Assembly (NCBI RefSeq): GCF_036226445.1
Contig: NZ_CP108474.1
Span: 2,976,001 to 3,040,000, forward strand
DNA: 64,000 bases
Direction: 5' to 3'
Source: Streptomyces sp. NBC_01255
GTDB lineage: Bacteria > Actinomycetota > Actinomycetes > Streptomycetales > Streptomycetaceae
Part shown: positions 24,744-32,585 of the stretch, piece after piece
Layout: each line of letters opens with the position of its first letter
How positions within the stretch are numbered: the stretch's first letter is position 1
Notes under the pieces: generated by a model
What the model was told of the DNA's origin: nothing
Databases searched by the model: none
Seen by the model: only the letters and a program-made list of their open reading frames with translations
Program-made: the position numbers and the translations under genes

Positions 24744-27476
24744 CTGACTACGACTTTCCGAGAGCTCGGAATCCTTCCCGAGACGGCCGAGGCCCTTGAG
24801 GCCGTCGGCATCGTCACCCCCTTCCCCATCCAGGAGATGACCCTTCCGGTCGCCCTCACCGGCACCGATGTCATCGGCCAGGCCAAGACCGGCACGGGCA
24901 AGACCCTCGGTTTCGGCCTTCCGATCCTGGAGCGCGTCACCGTTCCCGCGGACGTCGAGGCCGGCCGGGCGAAGCCCGAGCAGCTGACCGACGCCCCGCA
25001 GGCGCTCGTCGTCGTTCCGACCCGCGAGCTGTGCCAGCAGGTCACCAACGACCTCCTCACCGCCGGCAAGGTGCGCAACGTCCGCGTACTCGCCATCTAC
25101 GGCGGCCGCGCGTACGAGCCCCAGGTCGAGGCGCTCAAGAAGGGCGTCGACGTCATCGTCGGCACCCCCGGCCGTCTGCTCGACCTGGCCGGCCAGCGCA
25201 AGCTCGACCTCTCGCACGTCAAGGTCCTCGTCCTGGACGAGGCCGACGAGATGCTCGACCTGGGCTTCCTGCCCGACGTCGAGAAGATCATGAACATGCT
25301 TCCGGCCAAGCGCCAGACCATGCTGTTCTCGGCGACCATGCCGGGCGCGGTCATCAGCCTGGCCCGCCGCTACATGTCGCAGCCCACGCACATCCGGGCC
25401 ACCTCGCCCGACGGCGAGGGCGCGACCGTCGCCAACATCAAGCAGCACGTCTACCGCGCGCACAACATGGACAAGCCGGAGATGGTCTCCCGCATCCTCC
25501 AGGCCAACGGCCGCGGGCTCGCGATGATCTTCTGCCGTACGAAGCGCACGGCGGCCGACATCGCCGAGCAGCTGGAGCGGCGCGGCTTCGCGTCCGGCGC
25601 GGTCCACGGCGACCTCGGCCAGGGCGCCCGCGAGCAGGCGCTGCGCGCCTTCCGCAACGGCAAGGTCGACGTCCTCGTCTGCACCGACGTCGCCGCGCGC
25701 GGCATCGACGTCGAGGGTGTCACCCACGTCATCAACTACCAGTCGCCGGAGGACGAGAAGACGTTCCTCCACCGCGTGGGCCGCACCGGCCGCGCGGGTG
25801 CGAAGGGTACGGCCGTGACGCTGGTCGACTGGGACGACATCCCGCGCTGGCAGCTCATCAACAAGGCGCTGGAGCTGGACTTCCACGACCCGGCCGAGAC
25901 GTACTCGTCGTCCCCGCACCTCTACGAGGAGCTGGACATCCCGGCGGGCACCAAGGGCATCCTGCCCCGCACCGAGCGGACCCGTGCGGGTCTGGGCGCG
26001 GAGGAGCTGGAGGACCTGGGCGAGCCCGGCGGACGCCGTGGGCGTGCCCCGAAGGCCGACAAGGTCGAGAAGGCCGAGGAGTTCCCGGCCCGTACGCGGA
26101 CCCCGCGCCAGCGCCGGCGTACCCGTGGCGGCAGCGACGCCGGTGACGCTCCGGTGTCGACGGCTCCGGCCACCGCCGTGTCCGCCGCTCCGGCCGCTCC
26201 GGTTTCCGAGGACGCGCCTGCCGAGTCCGGCCCGCGTACCCCGCGTCGCCGTCGCCGTACCCGTCCGGGCAACCCCGGCACCGCGCAGACCGCTCCGGTC
26301 ACCGCCCAGCCGGTCCAGGCCGCTCCGGTGGTCCAGGCCGCTCCGGCGGCTCCGGTCGTCGAGGCCGCTCCGGCCCCCGTCGCCGAGGAGCCGAAGGCCC
26401 CCCGTCGCCGTGCCCGTGCCGCCCGCCCGGAGGCCGTGACGGCCGCGTTCGTCGCCCCGGCTCCCGTGGCCCAGGAGGCCGCCCCGGCCCCGCGTCGTCG
26501 CCGTCCCCGCGTCCTGCGGCCGGTCGAGGACACCGTTTCCTTCCAGACGGTCGAGACCGCCGCGGCCGCCCTGCGGAACGCTCCGGTCGCCGAGGCGCCC
26601 GCCGCCCCGGTCGTCGAGGCCCCCGTCGAGGCCCCGGCGGAGCCGAAGAAGGCACCGCGCCGCCGCACGGCCAAGAAGGCCGTCGCGGAGCCGGTCGTCG
26701 AGGCCGTCGCCGCTCCGGTGGTCGAGGCCGTCACGGTCACCGCCGAGGTCACGGCCGAGGTTCCCGCCCCGCGCCGTCGCCGTGCGGTCCGCAAGGCCAC
26801 CGGTTCCCCGGTGGCCGCCGAAGCGCCGGTGGCCGAGGCCCCCGTCGCCGAACCGGTCGCCGAGCCGGTCGTCGAGGAAGCCCCCAAGGCTCCCCGCGCC
26901 CGCCGCACCGCCCGCAGGCCCGCCGGATCCCCGGTGACCGCCGAAGCGCCGGTGGCCGAGGCCCCGGTCGCCGAGCCGGTCGTCGCGCCGGTCGTCGAGG
27001 AGGCCCCCAAGGCTCCCCGCGCCCGCCGCACCGCCCGCAGGCCCGCCGGATCCCCGGTCACCACCGAGGCACCGGTGACCGTGATCGAGGCCCCCGTCGC
27101 CGAACCGGCCGCCGTGCCGGTCGTCGAGAAGGTCGCCGAGCCGGTCGTCGAGGAAGCCCCCAAGGCTGCCAAGGCTCCGCGCGCCCGCCGCACGACCAAG
27201 AAGGCCGCGGCCGCCGAGGTCGTCGTCGAGGCCGTCGAGGCCCCGGTCGCCGAGGAGGCCCCGAAGGCCCCGCGTCGCCGCGCCACGAAGAAGGCGGTCG
27301 CCGCCGAGGCGCCCGACGCCTCGGAGCCGAAGACGCCCACGCGTCGTCGTACGACGAAGAAGGCCGCGGCCGCCGCCGAGGCCCCGGCAGTCGAGGCCGC
27401 GGTCGCCGAGGAAGCCCCCAAGGCTCCCCGTCGCCGCACCACGAAGAAGGCGGCGGCGGCTCAGCCCGAGAGCTGA
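24744..27476 (+). CDS. DEAD-box ATP-dependent RNA helicase with long repetitive C-terminal tail
   Basis: 910 residues. Translation most likely begins at CTG 24744: the stretch from there (TFRELGILPETAEALEAVG, then TPFPIQ) is the Q motif, AGAGG lies about eight bases upstream, and no in-frame ATG or GTG occurs in the roughly 150 bases before it. Using ATG 24837 would delete the Q motif. All core motifs are present: AKTGTGKT, PTREL, GTPGRLLDL, DEAD (165-168), SATMP, DVAARGIDV and HRVGRTGRAG (about 343). From about residue 400 on the tail is Ala/Pro/Val/Glu-rich with Arg/Lys patches and three 41-residue repeats. It probably unwinds structured RNA, with the tail binding RNA or ribosomes. Confidence 0.94.
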   Translation: MTTTFRELGILPETAEALEAVGIVTPFPIQEMTLPVALTGTDVIGQAKTGTGKTLGFGLPILERVTVPADVEAGRAKPEQLTDAPQALVVVPTRELCQQVTNDLLTAGKVRNVRVLAIYGGRAYEPQVEALKKGVDVIVGTPGRLLDLAGQRKLDLSHVKVLVLDEADEMLDLGFLPDVEKIMNMLPAKRQTMLFSATMPGAVISLARRYMSQPTHIRATSPDGEGATVANIKQHVYRAHNMDKPEMVSRILQANGRGLAMIFCRTKRTAADIAEQLERRGFASGAVHGDLGQGAREQALRAFRNGKVDVLVCTDVAARGIDVEGVTHVINYQSPEDEKTFLHRVGRTGRAGAKGTAVTLVDWDDIPRWQLINKALELDFHDPAETYSSSPHLYEELDIPAGTKGILPRTERTRAGLGAEELEDLGEPGGRRGRAPKADKVEKAEEFPARTRTPRQRRRTRGGSDAGDAPVSTAPATAVSAAPAAPVSEDAPAESGPRTPRRRRRTRPGNPGTAQTAPVTAQPVQAAPVVQAAPAAPVVEAAPAPVAEEPKAPRRRARAARPEAVTAAFVAPAPVAQEAAPAPRRRRPRVLRPVEDTVSFQTVETAAAALRNAPVAEAPAAPVVEAPVEAPAEPKKAPRRRTAKKAVAEPVVEAVAAPVVEAVTVTAEVTAEVPAPRRRRAVRKATGSPVAAEAPVAEAPVAEPVAEPVVEEAPKAPRARRTARRPAGSPVTAEAPVAEAPVAEPVVAPVVEEAPKAPRARRTARRPAGSPVTTEAPVTVIEAPVAEPAAVPVVEKVAEPVVEEAPKAAKAPRARRTTKKAAAAEVVVEAVEAPVAEEAPKAPRRRATKKAVAAEAPDASEPKTPTRRRTTKKAAAAAEAPAVEAAVAEEAPKAPRRRTTKKAAAAQPES
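26802..27200 (+). repeat. In-frame 123-base repeats in the helicase tail
   Basis: Three units begin with codons for GSPV at 26802, 26925 and 27048, exactly 123 bases (41 codons) apart. Fifty-five bases from 26881 are identical to those from 27004. Each unit carries an acidic EAPVAEAPV half and a basic APRARRTARRPA half; the third is degenerate and longer. In-frame spacing suggests expansion by slipped pairing or unequal recombination. Confidence 0.85.
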
Positions 27477-27490
27477 TCCCCGCCCCCGTC

Positions 27491-27538
27491 ACGGCCGTGC
27501 GGCCCGGTCCCTTCCCAGGGGCCGGGCCGCACGGCCGT
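27491..27538. terminator. Terminator hairpin after the DEAD-box helicase
   Basis: A 21-pair stem with one wobble (27491-27511 with 27518-27538) around a TTCCCA loop, 15 bases after the helicase stop. It is GC-rich and without a long T run. Confidence 0.85.
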
Positions 27539-27577
27539 TGTGGCAGGCGCCCCCGAGCCCTGCCCCGTTCGCGCCGT

Positions 27578-27583
27578 TACAGT
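27578..27583 (+). promoter_or_regulatory. -10 box of a probable leaderless alpha/beta hydrolase transcript
   Basis: TACAGT is followed by six bases and the ATG at 27590, with no ribosome-binding site between. The start point would coincide with the ATG. Confidence 0.5.
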
Positions 27584-27589
27584 CCAGAT

Positions 27590-28480
27590 ATGAGCAAGCC
27601 CCGTTCCCTCGCGCTCCCGCCCCGCACCCGCGCCCGCCGACTGGCGACCGCACGGGGTGACTTCGCCGTCCTCGACGCGATGCCCGAGGGCGAGCGGCGG
27701 GGGACGGTGCTGCTGCTGCCCGGGTACACCGGCAGCAAGGAGGACTTCCTGGCGCTGCTCGGGCCGCTGAGCGAGGCCGGGTACCGGGCGGTGGCGGTGG
27801 ACGGGCGGGGCCAGCACGAGACCCCGGGCCCCCGTGGCCGGGCCGCCTACCGGCGCAGGCCGCTCGCCCTCGACGCGGTCGCGCAGGCCGCCGCCCTCGG
27901 CGACGGGCCCGTCCATCTGCTCGGCCACTCCTTCGGCGGCCTCGTGGCCCGCGCCGCCGGCTCCCTCGCGCCCGCCGCGTTCCGCTCGCTCACCCTGCTC
28001 TCCTCGGGCCCCGGCCGCGTCGCGCGACCGCAGCGGATCCGGATCCGGGTCCTGCGGGGCGCGCTGGCGCTGCTGCCGAAGGAGCGGGTCTGGCAGGCGA
28101 TGTGCTGGCTGGACGGCAGGGGCGAGGAGCCGGACACGGGCGACGCCCCGGAGCTCACGGGCTTCCTGCGACGGCGCTGGATGCGGACCCGGATCGCCCA
28201 GCTCGCGGGCGCCGGGCGACTGCTCCTGAGCGATCCGGACGGTACGGCGGAGCTGCTGGAGCTGCGGATGCCGCTGCACATCGCGTACGGGGCGGACGAG
28301 ATGGTCTGGCCCCCGGCGGAGCTGGCCGCGGCGGCGGCCCGCACCGGCGCGCACCACACGGTGGTCGAGGGCGCCGGCCACTCCCCCAACGTGTCGCACC
28401 CGCGCGAGCTGACGGACCGGCTCACCGGCTTCTGGGAGCGGGTCGACGCCCGCGCGGCAGCCGGTGCGGCCGCCCCGTAA
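27590..28480 (+). CDS. Alpha/beta-fold hydrolase
   Basis: 296 residues. LLLPGYTGSKEDF supplies the oxyanion region, DGRGQHETPGPRGRAAYRR the strand-4 loop, GHSFGG the nucleophile elbow, and YGADEMVWPP plus EGAGHSPNVSHP the late Asp and His. It is a cytosolic serine hydrolase of unknown substrate, more like lysophospholipases and haloperoxidase-type esterases than the window's other hydrolases. An in-frame extension to 27497 is rejected: it runs back through the terminator hairpin. It ends five bases before the convergent NYN-domain gene. Confidence 0.9.
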   Translation: MSKPRSLALPPRTRARRLATARGDFAVLDAMPEGERRGTVLLLPGYTGSKEDFLALLGPLSEAGYRAVAVDGRGQHETPGPRGRAAYRRRPLALDAVAQAAALGDGPVHLLGHSFGGLVARAAGSLAPAAFRSLTLLSSGPGRVARPQRIRIRVLRGALALLPKERVWQAMCWLDGRGEEPDTGDAPELTGFLRRRWMRTRIAQLAGAGRLLLSDPDGTAELLELRMPLHIAYGADEMVWPPAELAAAAARTGAHHTVVEGAGHSPNVSHPRELTDRLTGFWERVDARAAAGAAAP

Positions 28481-28485
28481 GCCCC

Positions 28486-29439
28486 TCAGTACTGCGTCTT
28501 GAGGTGCTGCCAGAAGCCGTCCCGCAGGGCCCGACGCAGGGAGGCGTGCCCGCGCAGGGAGCGGCTGAGCAGGCGCTCCGCCTCGACGAGCAGGTCCTGG
28601 TCGACGGGGCCCGGGAGGTAGGGGGCGCCGGGCAGGAGCTCCCCGAGGCGGTCCCGGCCGCGCTCGGCGAGCCAGGTCGCGGCGATCTGGGCGCCGACGA
28701 AACGGACCTCCTCGCGGGAGGGCGGCGGCTCGCCCTCGTTCTCGTACGTCGTGACGGGGCGGCGGGTGACGTACGGGCGGCAGAAGTCCAGCTCGAAGGT
28801 GCGCTGGCTGTCGACCTCCCAGAGGAGCGCCTCGGCCTGGTTGCGGCCCTCGGCGGCCTCGATGCCCCAGAGGTGGACGCGGGCCCCGTATCCCTGGGCG
28901 GCCTCGACGGCCGAGACCAGGTCCTCGTCGCCGCCGACGAGGGCGGCGTCGCTGATGGCACGGTGACGGGCGAGGGACTCCAGATCGGTGCGGATCAGGG
29001 AGTCGACGCCCTTCTGCTGGTTGTTGGCGTTGAGGTTGCCCAGGCGCACCTTGACGTCGGGCAGCTCGGCGATGGCCTGCTGTTCGGGGGTGTGGATCCG
29101 GCGCCGGGCGCCGTCGTACCAGTAGACGCGGAGCAGTCTGCTGTCCGCGAAGATCGTGCGGGCCTTGTCGATGAAGGCCTCGATCAGGCCCTCGGCGTCG
29201 AGGTCGAAGGAGCGCCGGTCCTCGGTGCCCGTCACCAGCAACCCGGCCGCAGCATGGACGTAACCTGCGTCGACGAAGATGGCGTGGGTGGAAGGGGTTT
29301 TGGCTACCTCGGCCAGCATCCGCTGGAGGAGCTCGTTGGTGCGCTCCACGCGGGCGTCGAGCGCGCTCAGGCGGGCGTCGATCGACTGCGCGTCGGTGGG
29401 GGCGTCGGCGGGTGCGTCGGTGGTCTCTGCGTCGTTCAT
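28486..29439 (-). CDS. NYN-domain (LabA/DUF88-like) putative RNase
   Basis: 317 residues from the ATG at 29437-29439; an in-frame start further upstream would add 13 residues. After an acidic, helical N-terminus (IDARLSALDARVERTNELLQ, possibly a coiled coil), the NYN fold begins at HAIFVDAGYVHAA. Acidic residues line up with the PIN-like active site: FVDAG, YWYDGA, KGVDSLIRTDLE and GGDEDLVSAVEAAQG. The family is thought to cleave or process RNA with Mg2+, and some members partner with small regulators. It is divergent from a 50-residue peptide gene across the palindrome at 29515-29531. RNase activity is inferred from the fold, not demonstrated. Confidence 0.9.
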   Translation of the reverse strand: MNDAETTDAPADAPTDAQSIDARLSALDARVERTNELLQRMLAEVAKTPSTHAIFVDAGYVHAAAGLLVTGTEDRRSFDLDAEGLIEAFIDKARTIFADSRLLRVYWYDGARRRIHTPEQQAIAELPDVKVRLGNLNANNQQKGVDSLIRTDLESLARHRAISDAALVGGDEDLVSAVEAAQGYGARVHLWGIEAAEGRNQAEALLWEVDSQRTFELDFCRPYVTRRPVTTYENEGEPPPSREEVRFVGAQIAATWLAERGRDRLGELLPGAPYLPGPVDQDLLVEAERLLSRSLRGHASLRRALRDGFWQHLKTQY

Positions 29440-29497
29440 ACGGGGCTCATTCTCCGCCGCCGGCGGCCCTGCCGCCACACCCCCTACCCGCTAGTAG

Positions 29498-29525
29498 TTA
29501 GACATCCGAAAATTTTCCTTAGCGT
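29498..29525 (+). promoter_or_regulatory. Promoter of the 50-residue peptide gene
   Basis: TTAGAC (29498-29503), a 16-base spacer and TAGCGT (29520-29525) form a fair housekeeping-type promoter. The -10 box lies inside the palindrome TTCCTTAGCGTAAGGAA, so a protein bound there would block RNA polymerase. Confidence 0.45.
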
Positions 29526-29531
29526 AAGGAA
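29515..29531. promoter_or_regulatory. Perfect 17-base palindrome, candidate operator
   Basis: TTCCTTA (29515-29521) and TAAGGAA (29525-29531) are exact inverted repeats around GCG. The site is AT-rich compared with the surrounding sequence and lies between divergent genes, covering the -10 box of the peptide gene. The pattern fits a dimeric regulator; the regulator is not identified. Confidence 0.55.
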
Positions 29532-29613
29532 TGTTTGCAGGGTGCACTTCGTTGGACACATACGTAACTCAGTTCTCCTTCAGGAGGATCAACTCAGACG
29601 AAGGGAGAAGCCC

Positions 29614-29766
29614 ATGCGCTTCGAAATCCTGCGCCTCGACGACATCGACGGCACGCCCGTCGACAGCACGGTCGTGGACGCCGCCTCCGTCAATCGGATC
29701 GTGCAGCAGGCCGCCGCGATCGGCCAGCGCATCTGGATCCGCCCCGCCGAGACCTCGGCCTCGTAA
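29614..29766 (+). CDS. Small conserved peptide gene (50 aa)
   Basis: 50 residues translated from an ATG with AAGGGAG seven bases upstream, one of the best ribosome-binding sites in the window. It starts MRFEILRLDDIDGTPVDSTV, continues DAASVNRIVQQAAAIGQR and ends IWIRPAETSAS. It has a beta-alpha-beta feel, no cysteines, no signal peptide and no membrane helix. I believe close relatives occur throughout Streptomyces, but no function is known to me. A leader/core RiPP precursor was considered and is not supported: no processing enzymes and no GG or CC motif. A hairpin (29791-29835) ends the transcript. Confidence 0.75.
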   Translation: MRFEILRLDDIDGTPVDSTVVDAASVNRIVQQAAAIGQRIWIRPAETSAS

Positions 29767-29790
29767 CAGGCCAGGTCCACACCACGCACC

Positions 29791-29835
29791 GCGCCCCCGC
29801 ACGGACTTCGCAGAGCGGAATCCGTACGGGGGCGC
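29791..29835. terminator. Bidirectional hairpin between the peptide gene and marC-like gene
   Basis: GCGCCCCCGCACGGA at 29791-29805 pairs, with a single C-A mismatch, with 29821-29835. It lies between the convergent stop codons. Confidence 0.8.
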
Positions 29836-29868
29836 AGTGGCGTCCGGAACCGGCCCTGCTGCGGGGTC

Positions 29869-30474
29869 TCAGGCCCCCTGGATCACCTGGGTGACGCCGT
29901 TGATGATCTGCTGCACCGCGATGGCGGAGAGCATCATGCCGGCGAGGCGGGTCACCAGGACCACGCCGCCGTCCTTGATGACGCGGATGATCAGCAGCGA
30001 GTAGCGCATGGTCAGCCAGAGCACGACGTGCATGGCGACGATGGCGGCCCAGACGGAGACCTGCGCGGCGGCGCTGTCGGCGTGCTGCACCGCGAGGATG
30101 ACCGAGACGATCGCGCCCGGCCCGGCGAGCAGCGGCATGCCGAGCGGCACCAGGGCGACGTTCACGTCCTTCGTCTGCTTCGGCTCGTCGGTCTTGCCGG
30201 TGAGCAGGTCGAGCGCGATGAGCAGCAGGAGCAGACCGCCCGCGATCATCAGCGCGGGTACGGAGACGTGCAGGTAGTTCAGGATCTGCTGCCCGAGCAG
30301 GCCGAAGACGGTGATGACGCCGAACGCCACGGCGACGGCCTGCCAGGCCATCCGGCGCTGGACCTTGGCCGGCCGGCCGGAGGTGAGGGCGAGGAAGATC
30401 GGCGTGATCCCGGGGGGATCCATGATCACGAAGAGGGTCAGGAACAGCGAGCCGAAGACGGCGACGTCGAACAC
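29869..30474 (-). CDS. MarC-family integral membrane protein
   Basis: 201 residues from the GTG at 30472-30474, the usual length of the MarC (UPF0056) family. Six hydrophobic helices are visible. Family motifs include FVIMDPPGITPIFLALT near the N-terminus and the symmetric PLGMPLLAGPGAIVSVI in the middle. Members are inner-membrane proteins of unclear function; the old link to multiple antibiotic resistance has been withdrawn, and transport of small molecules is only suspected. Longer upstream starts lie in frame but would add a hydrophilic tail not typical of the family. The spacing from the next upstream gene is 369 bases. Confidence 0.92.
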   Translation of the reverse strand: MFDVAVFGSLFLTLFVIMDPPGITPIFLALTSGRPAKVQRRMAWQAVAVAFGVITVFGLLGQQILNYLHVSVPALMIAGGLLLLLIALDLLTGKTDEPKQTKDVNVALVPLGMPLLAGPGAIVSVILAVQHADSAAAQVSVWAAIVAMHVVLWLTMRYSLLIIRVIKDGGVVLVTRLAGMMLSAIAVQQIINGVTQVIQGA

Positions 30475-30843
30475 GGTGGGGTGCCTTGCGGGAGAGTCGA
30501 ACGGTGGGGTGTGGGCTCCCACTGCCGGAATGTGGAGTTCCGCCAGCGGGCCGACGTGGGTACGTCCACCGCGGGGCACGGAGCCGCGCAGGGTGACGTG
30601 AACGGGTACGGGTGGGGGCGGCCGGGGATCCTCGCGGAGAGGACCGGGAGAGCGGGTGCGGCCGGTGCGACCGGCAGGACACCGCACCCCACGGGACGAG
30701 CACGGGCGCGGACGCGACGCGGGCCCGCATCGTGGCGACCGCCGCGGCTCGTCCGCTCCGGACGCTCGCCGAAAGCCGAGAACCGAGAACCGAGAACCGA
30801 GCCGGAAACCGACGGCCGTGCGCCTCGGCCCTGCCCCCTGGGG
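30475..30843. other. Intergenic stretch with a 7-base tandem repeat
   Basis: No supported gene. Three exact copies of AACCGAG follow one another at 30781-30801, preceded by the near copy AGCCGAG at 30774-30780. The rest carries the presumed promoter of the marC-like gene and nothing else I can name. Longer open frames crossing it are out-of-frame extensions. Confidence 0.6.
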
Positions 30844-31704
30844 CTAGACCGCTCCCCCCGTGCCGGGGACCGCGAAGGCCCCTGTGGCACGGCGGATGAT
30901 CTCGCCGAAGATCTCGGGGTCGGTGGTGTAGTCGCCGAGGCGACAGGTCTTGCGACTGCCGTGGTAGTCGCTGGAGCCCGTGGCCAGCAGCCCGAGCTCC
31001 TTCGCGAGCCCGCGCAGCCGCGCGCGCGTCGCCTCGTCGTGGTCCATGTGGTCGACCTCGATGCCGTCGAGTCCGGCGTCGGCCAGCCGGGCTATCGCCG
31101 CCTCCGGCACGACCTCGCCGCGCTTGACGGCGAGCGGGTGCGCGAAGACGGTGACCCCGCCGGCGGCCTTGACCAGGCGGATCGCCTCGACGGGATCCAG
31201 CTCGTGCTTCTCGACGTACGCCCGGCCGCCGTCGGCGAGCCAGTCGAGGGTGAAGGCCCCGGAGACGTCCGGGACGACCCCGTGCTCGACGAGCGCCTCG
31301 GCGACGTGCGGGCGGCCGACGGAGCCGTCGCCGGCGATCCGGGCGACCTGCTCCCAGGTGACGGGGACGCCGAGCTCCTGGAGCTTGCCGACCATGGCCT
31401 GTGCGCGCGGCACGCGGTCGTCCCGGACGAGTTCGCGCTCGGCGAGGAGCGCGGGCTCCTCCGGGTCGAAGAGGTACGCGAGCATGTGCAGGCCAATGCC
31501 GTCGAGCCGGCAGGACAGCTCGGCGCCGGTGACGAGGGTCAGCCCCTCGGGCAGCGCGGCGATCGCCTCGGCGTGGCCGCGGGTGGTGTCGTGGTCCGTC
31601 AGCGCGACGACGTCGAGCCCGGCGGCGGCCGCGTTCCTGACGAGTTCGGCCGGCGAGTCCGTACCGTCGGAAGCCGTGGAGTGGGTGTGCAGATCGATGC
31701 GCAC
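30844..31704 (-). CDS. PHP-domain metal-dependent phosphoesterase
   Basis: 286 residues from a GTG. The metal ligands of the PHP fold are easy to see: DLHTHSTASDGT at the N-terminus (motif I), LTDHDT (motif II), the HP of VFAHPLAVK, and GSSDYHGSR near the C-terminus. Length and motif set match the stand-alone PHP phosphoesterases of the YciV/RNase AM type, which remove nucleotides from RNA or oligonucleotide 5' ends or hydrolyse 3',5'-bisphosphates. A role in nucleotide or RNA turnover in the cytosol is inferred from those relatives. No histidinol-phosphatase context is present. Confidence 0.92.
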   Translation of the reverse strand: MRIDLHTHSTASDGTDSPAELVRNAAAAGLDVVALTDHDTTRGHAEAIAALPEGLTLVTGAELSCRLDGIGLHMLAYLFDPEEPALLAERELVRDDRVPRAQAMVGKLQELGVPVTWEQVARIAGDGSVGRPHVAEALVEHGVVPDVSGAFTLDWLADGGRAYVEKHELDPVEAIRLVKAAGGVTVFAHPLAVKRGEVVPEAAIARLADAGLDGIEVDHMDHDEATRARLRGLAKELGLLATGSSDYHGSRKTCRLGDYTTDPEIFGEIIRRATGAFAVPGTGGAV

Positions 31705-31800
31705 GACGCGGTACTCCGGGGGCTCGGCACGGACGAGGGACGCTTCAGCATAACGGGCGAATCGAACAGCCGTGTACGGATCCGGTCACCCGGTCGCCCG

Positions 31801-32439
31801 TTACTTCAGCAGCCTCGGGGTGAGTGCGCCGCACGGCAGGAGCTCGACTTCGGCGCCCGCGTCCCGGAGGTCCGTCAGGACCAGCTCGTCGTACATCAGA
31901 AGGCCGGACTGCTCGGGCCAGACGATCGCCCACAGCCAGAGGCCGCGCGCCTCGCCCGCGAAGACCGCGCGGTCCTGCGGGGTGCCGGTGACGTGCCACA
32001 GCGGGGTGGGGCGTCCGGCGGCGAGCACCTTCGCCTGGGGCGGCTTGTCGATGGCCATGCCGGAGCCGGGGTCGAGGCCGTCGATGCCGGCGTACCGCGC
32101 GCCGAGGCCGACGCCGAGCTCCTCGGCGATCAGGAGCAGCTCGCCGAGCCCGCCGAGCGGGCCGGGACCCGAGCACGCGACGGCTGTCGCGCGTGCGCCG
32201 CTGCGATCGTCACCGGCGCACGCGACGCCGGTGTAGAGCCAGCCGACGGGCAGGGGCCACGGCATCCACACCGGTACCTGGGACCGGTGCACCACGACGT
32301 CGAGAGCCTCGACGCTGGGTGGGAGCACGGGCTGGAGCGGGTGCACCGAGCCGTGCACGTCACACTGCCAGGAGTCGGCGAAGAGACCGGGCGCTCTGAC
32401 CCTGCCACCGCACTTCGGACAACTGGGTTCGCCCCTCAT
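31801..32439 (-). CDS. DUF6758-type zinc-ribbon protein
   Basis: 212 residues. It begins MRGEPSCPKCGGRVRAPG and then DSWQCDVHG, giving a CxxC...C-x3-H zinc ribbon. The rest is Trp/Pro/Gly-rich (PVWMPWPLPVGWLYTG, LWLWAIVWPEQSG) with no catalytic motif. I recall this as a conserved streptomycete family (DUF6758); the function is unknown. A TTG three codons upstream (32446-32448) would be an alternative start, favoured if AGGA five bases before it is used. Zinc binding is inferred from the spacing of cysteines only. Confidence 0.8.
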   Translation of the reverse strand: MRGEPSCPKCGGRVRAPGLFADSWQCDVHGSVHPLQPVLPPSVEALDVVVHRSQVPVWMPWPLPVGWLYTGVACAGDDRSGARATAVACSGPGPLGGLGELLLIAEELGVGLGARYAGIDGLDPGSGMAIDKPPQAKVLAAGRPTPLWHVTGTPQDRAVFAGEARGLWLWAIVWPEQSGLLMYDELVLTDLRDAGAEVELLPCGALTPRLLK

Positions 32440-32585
32440 AGGGCTCAACGGTCCTACCCCTCGGGCCGCGCGTCAAGGACGGCCCGCGGACGATCACCCG
32501 TCCGGCCCGAGCCGTTCACCCGGGGGGTGCGAGCGCGGCACGGGGACGCGGCACGGGTCCGCGACACCGGGGCGCGGCCCGGGCC

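Noticed and set aside
24837..27476. ATG 24837 as the start of the DEAD-box gene
   Set aside because: It would delete the Q motif, which is intact in the upstream 31 codons.
29515..29531. DmdR1/IdeR iron box
   Set aside because: The palindrome TTCCTTAGCGTAAGGAA does not fit the TTAGGTTAGGCTAACCTAA-type consensus, and no siderophore or iron gene is adjacent.
29614..29766. RiPP precursor peptide
   Set aside because: No modification enzymes, transporter or leader-cleavage motif lies nearby; the NYN neighbour is not a RiPP enzyme and the peptide lacks Cys.
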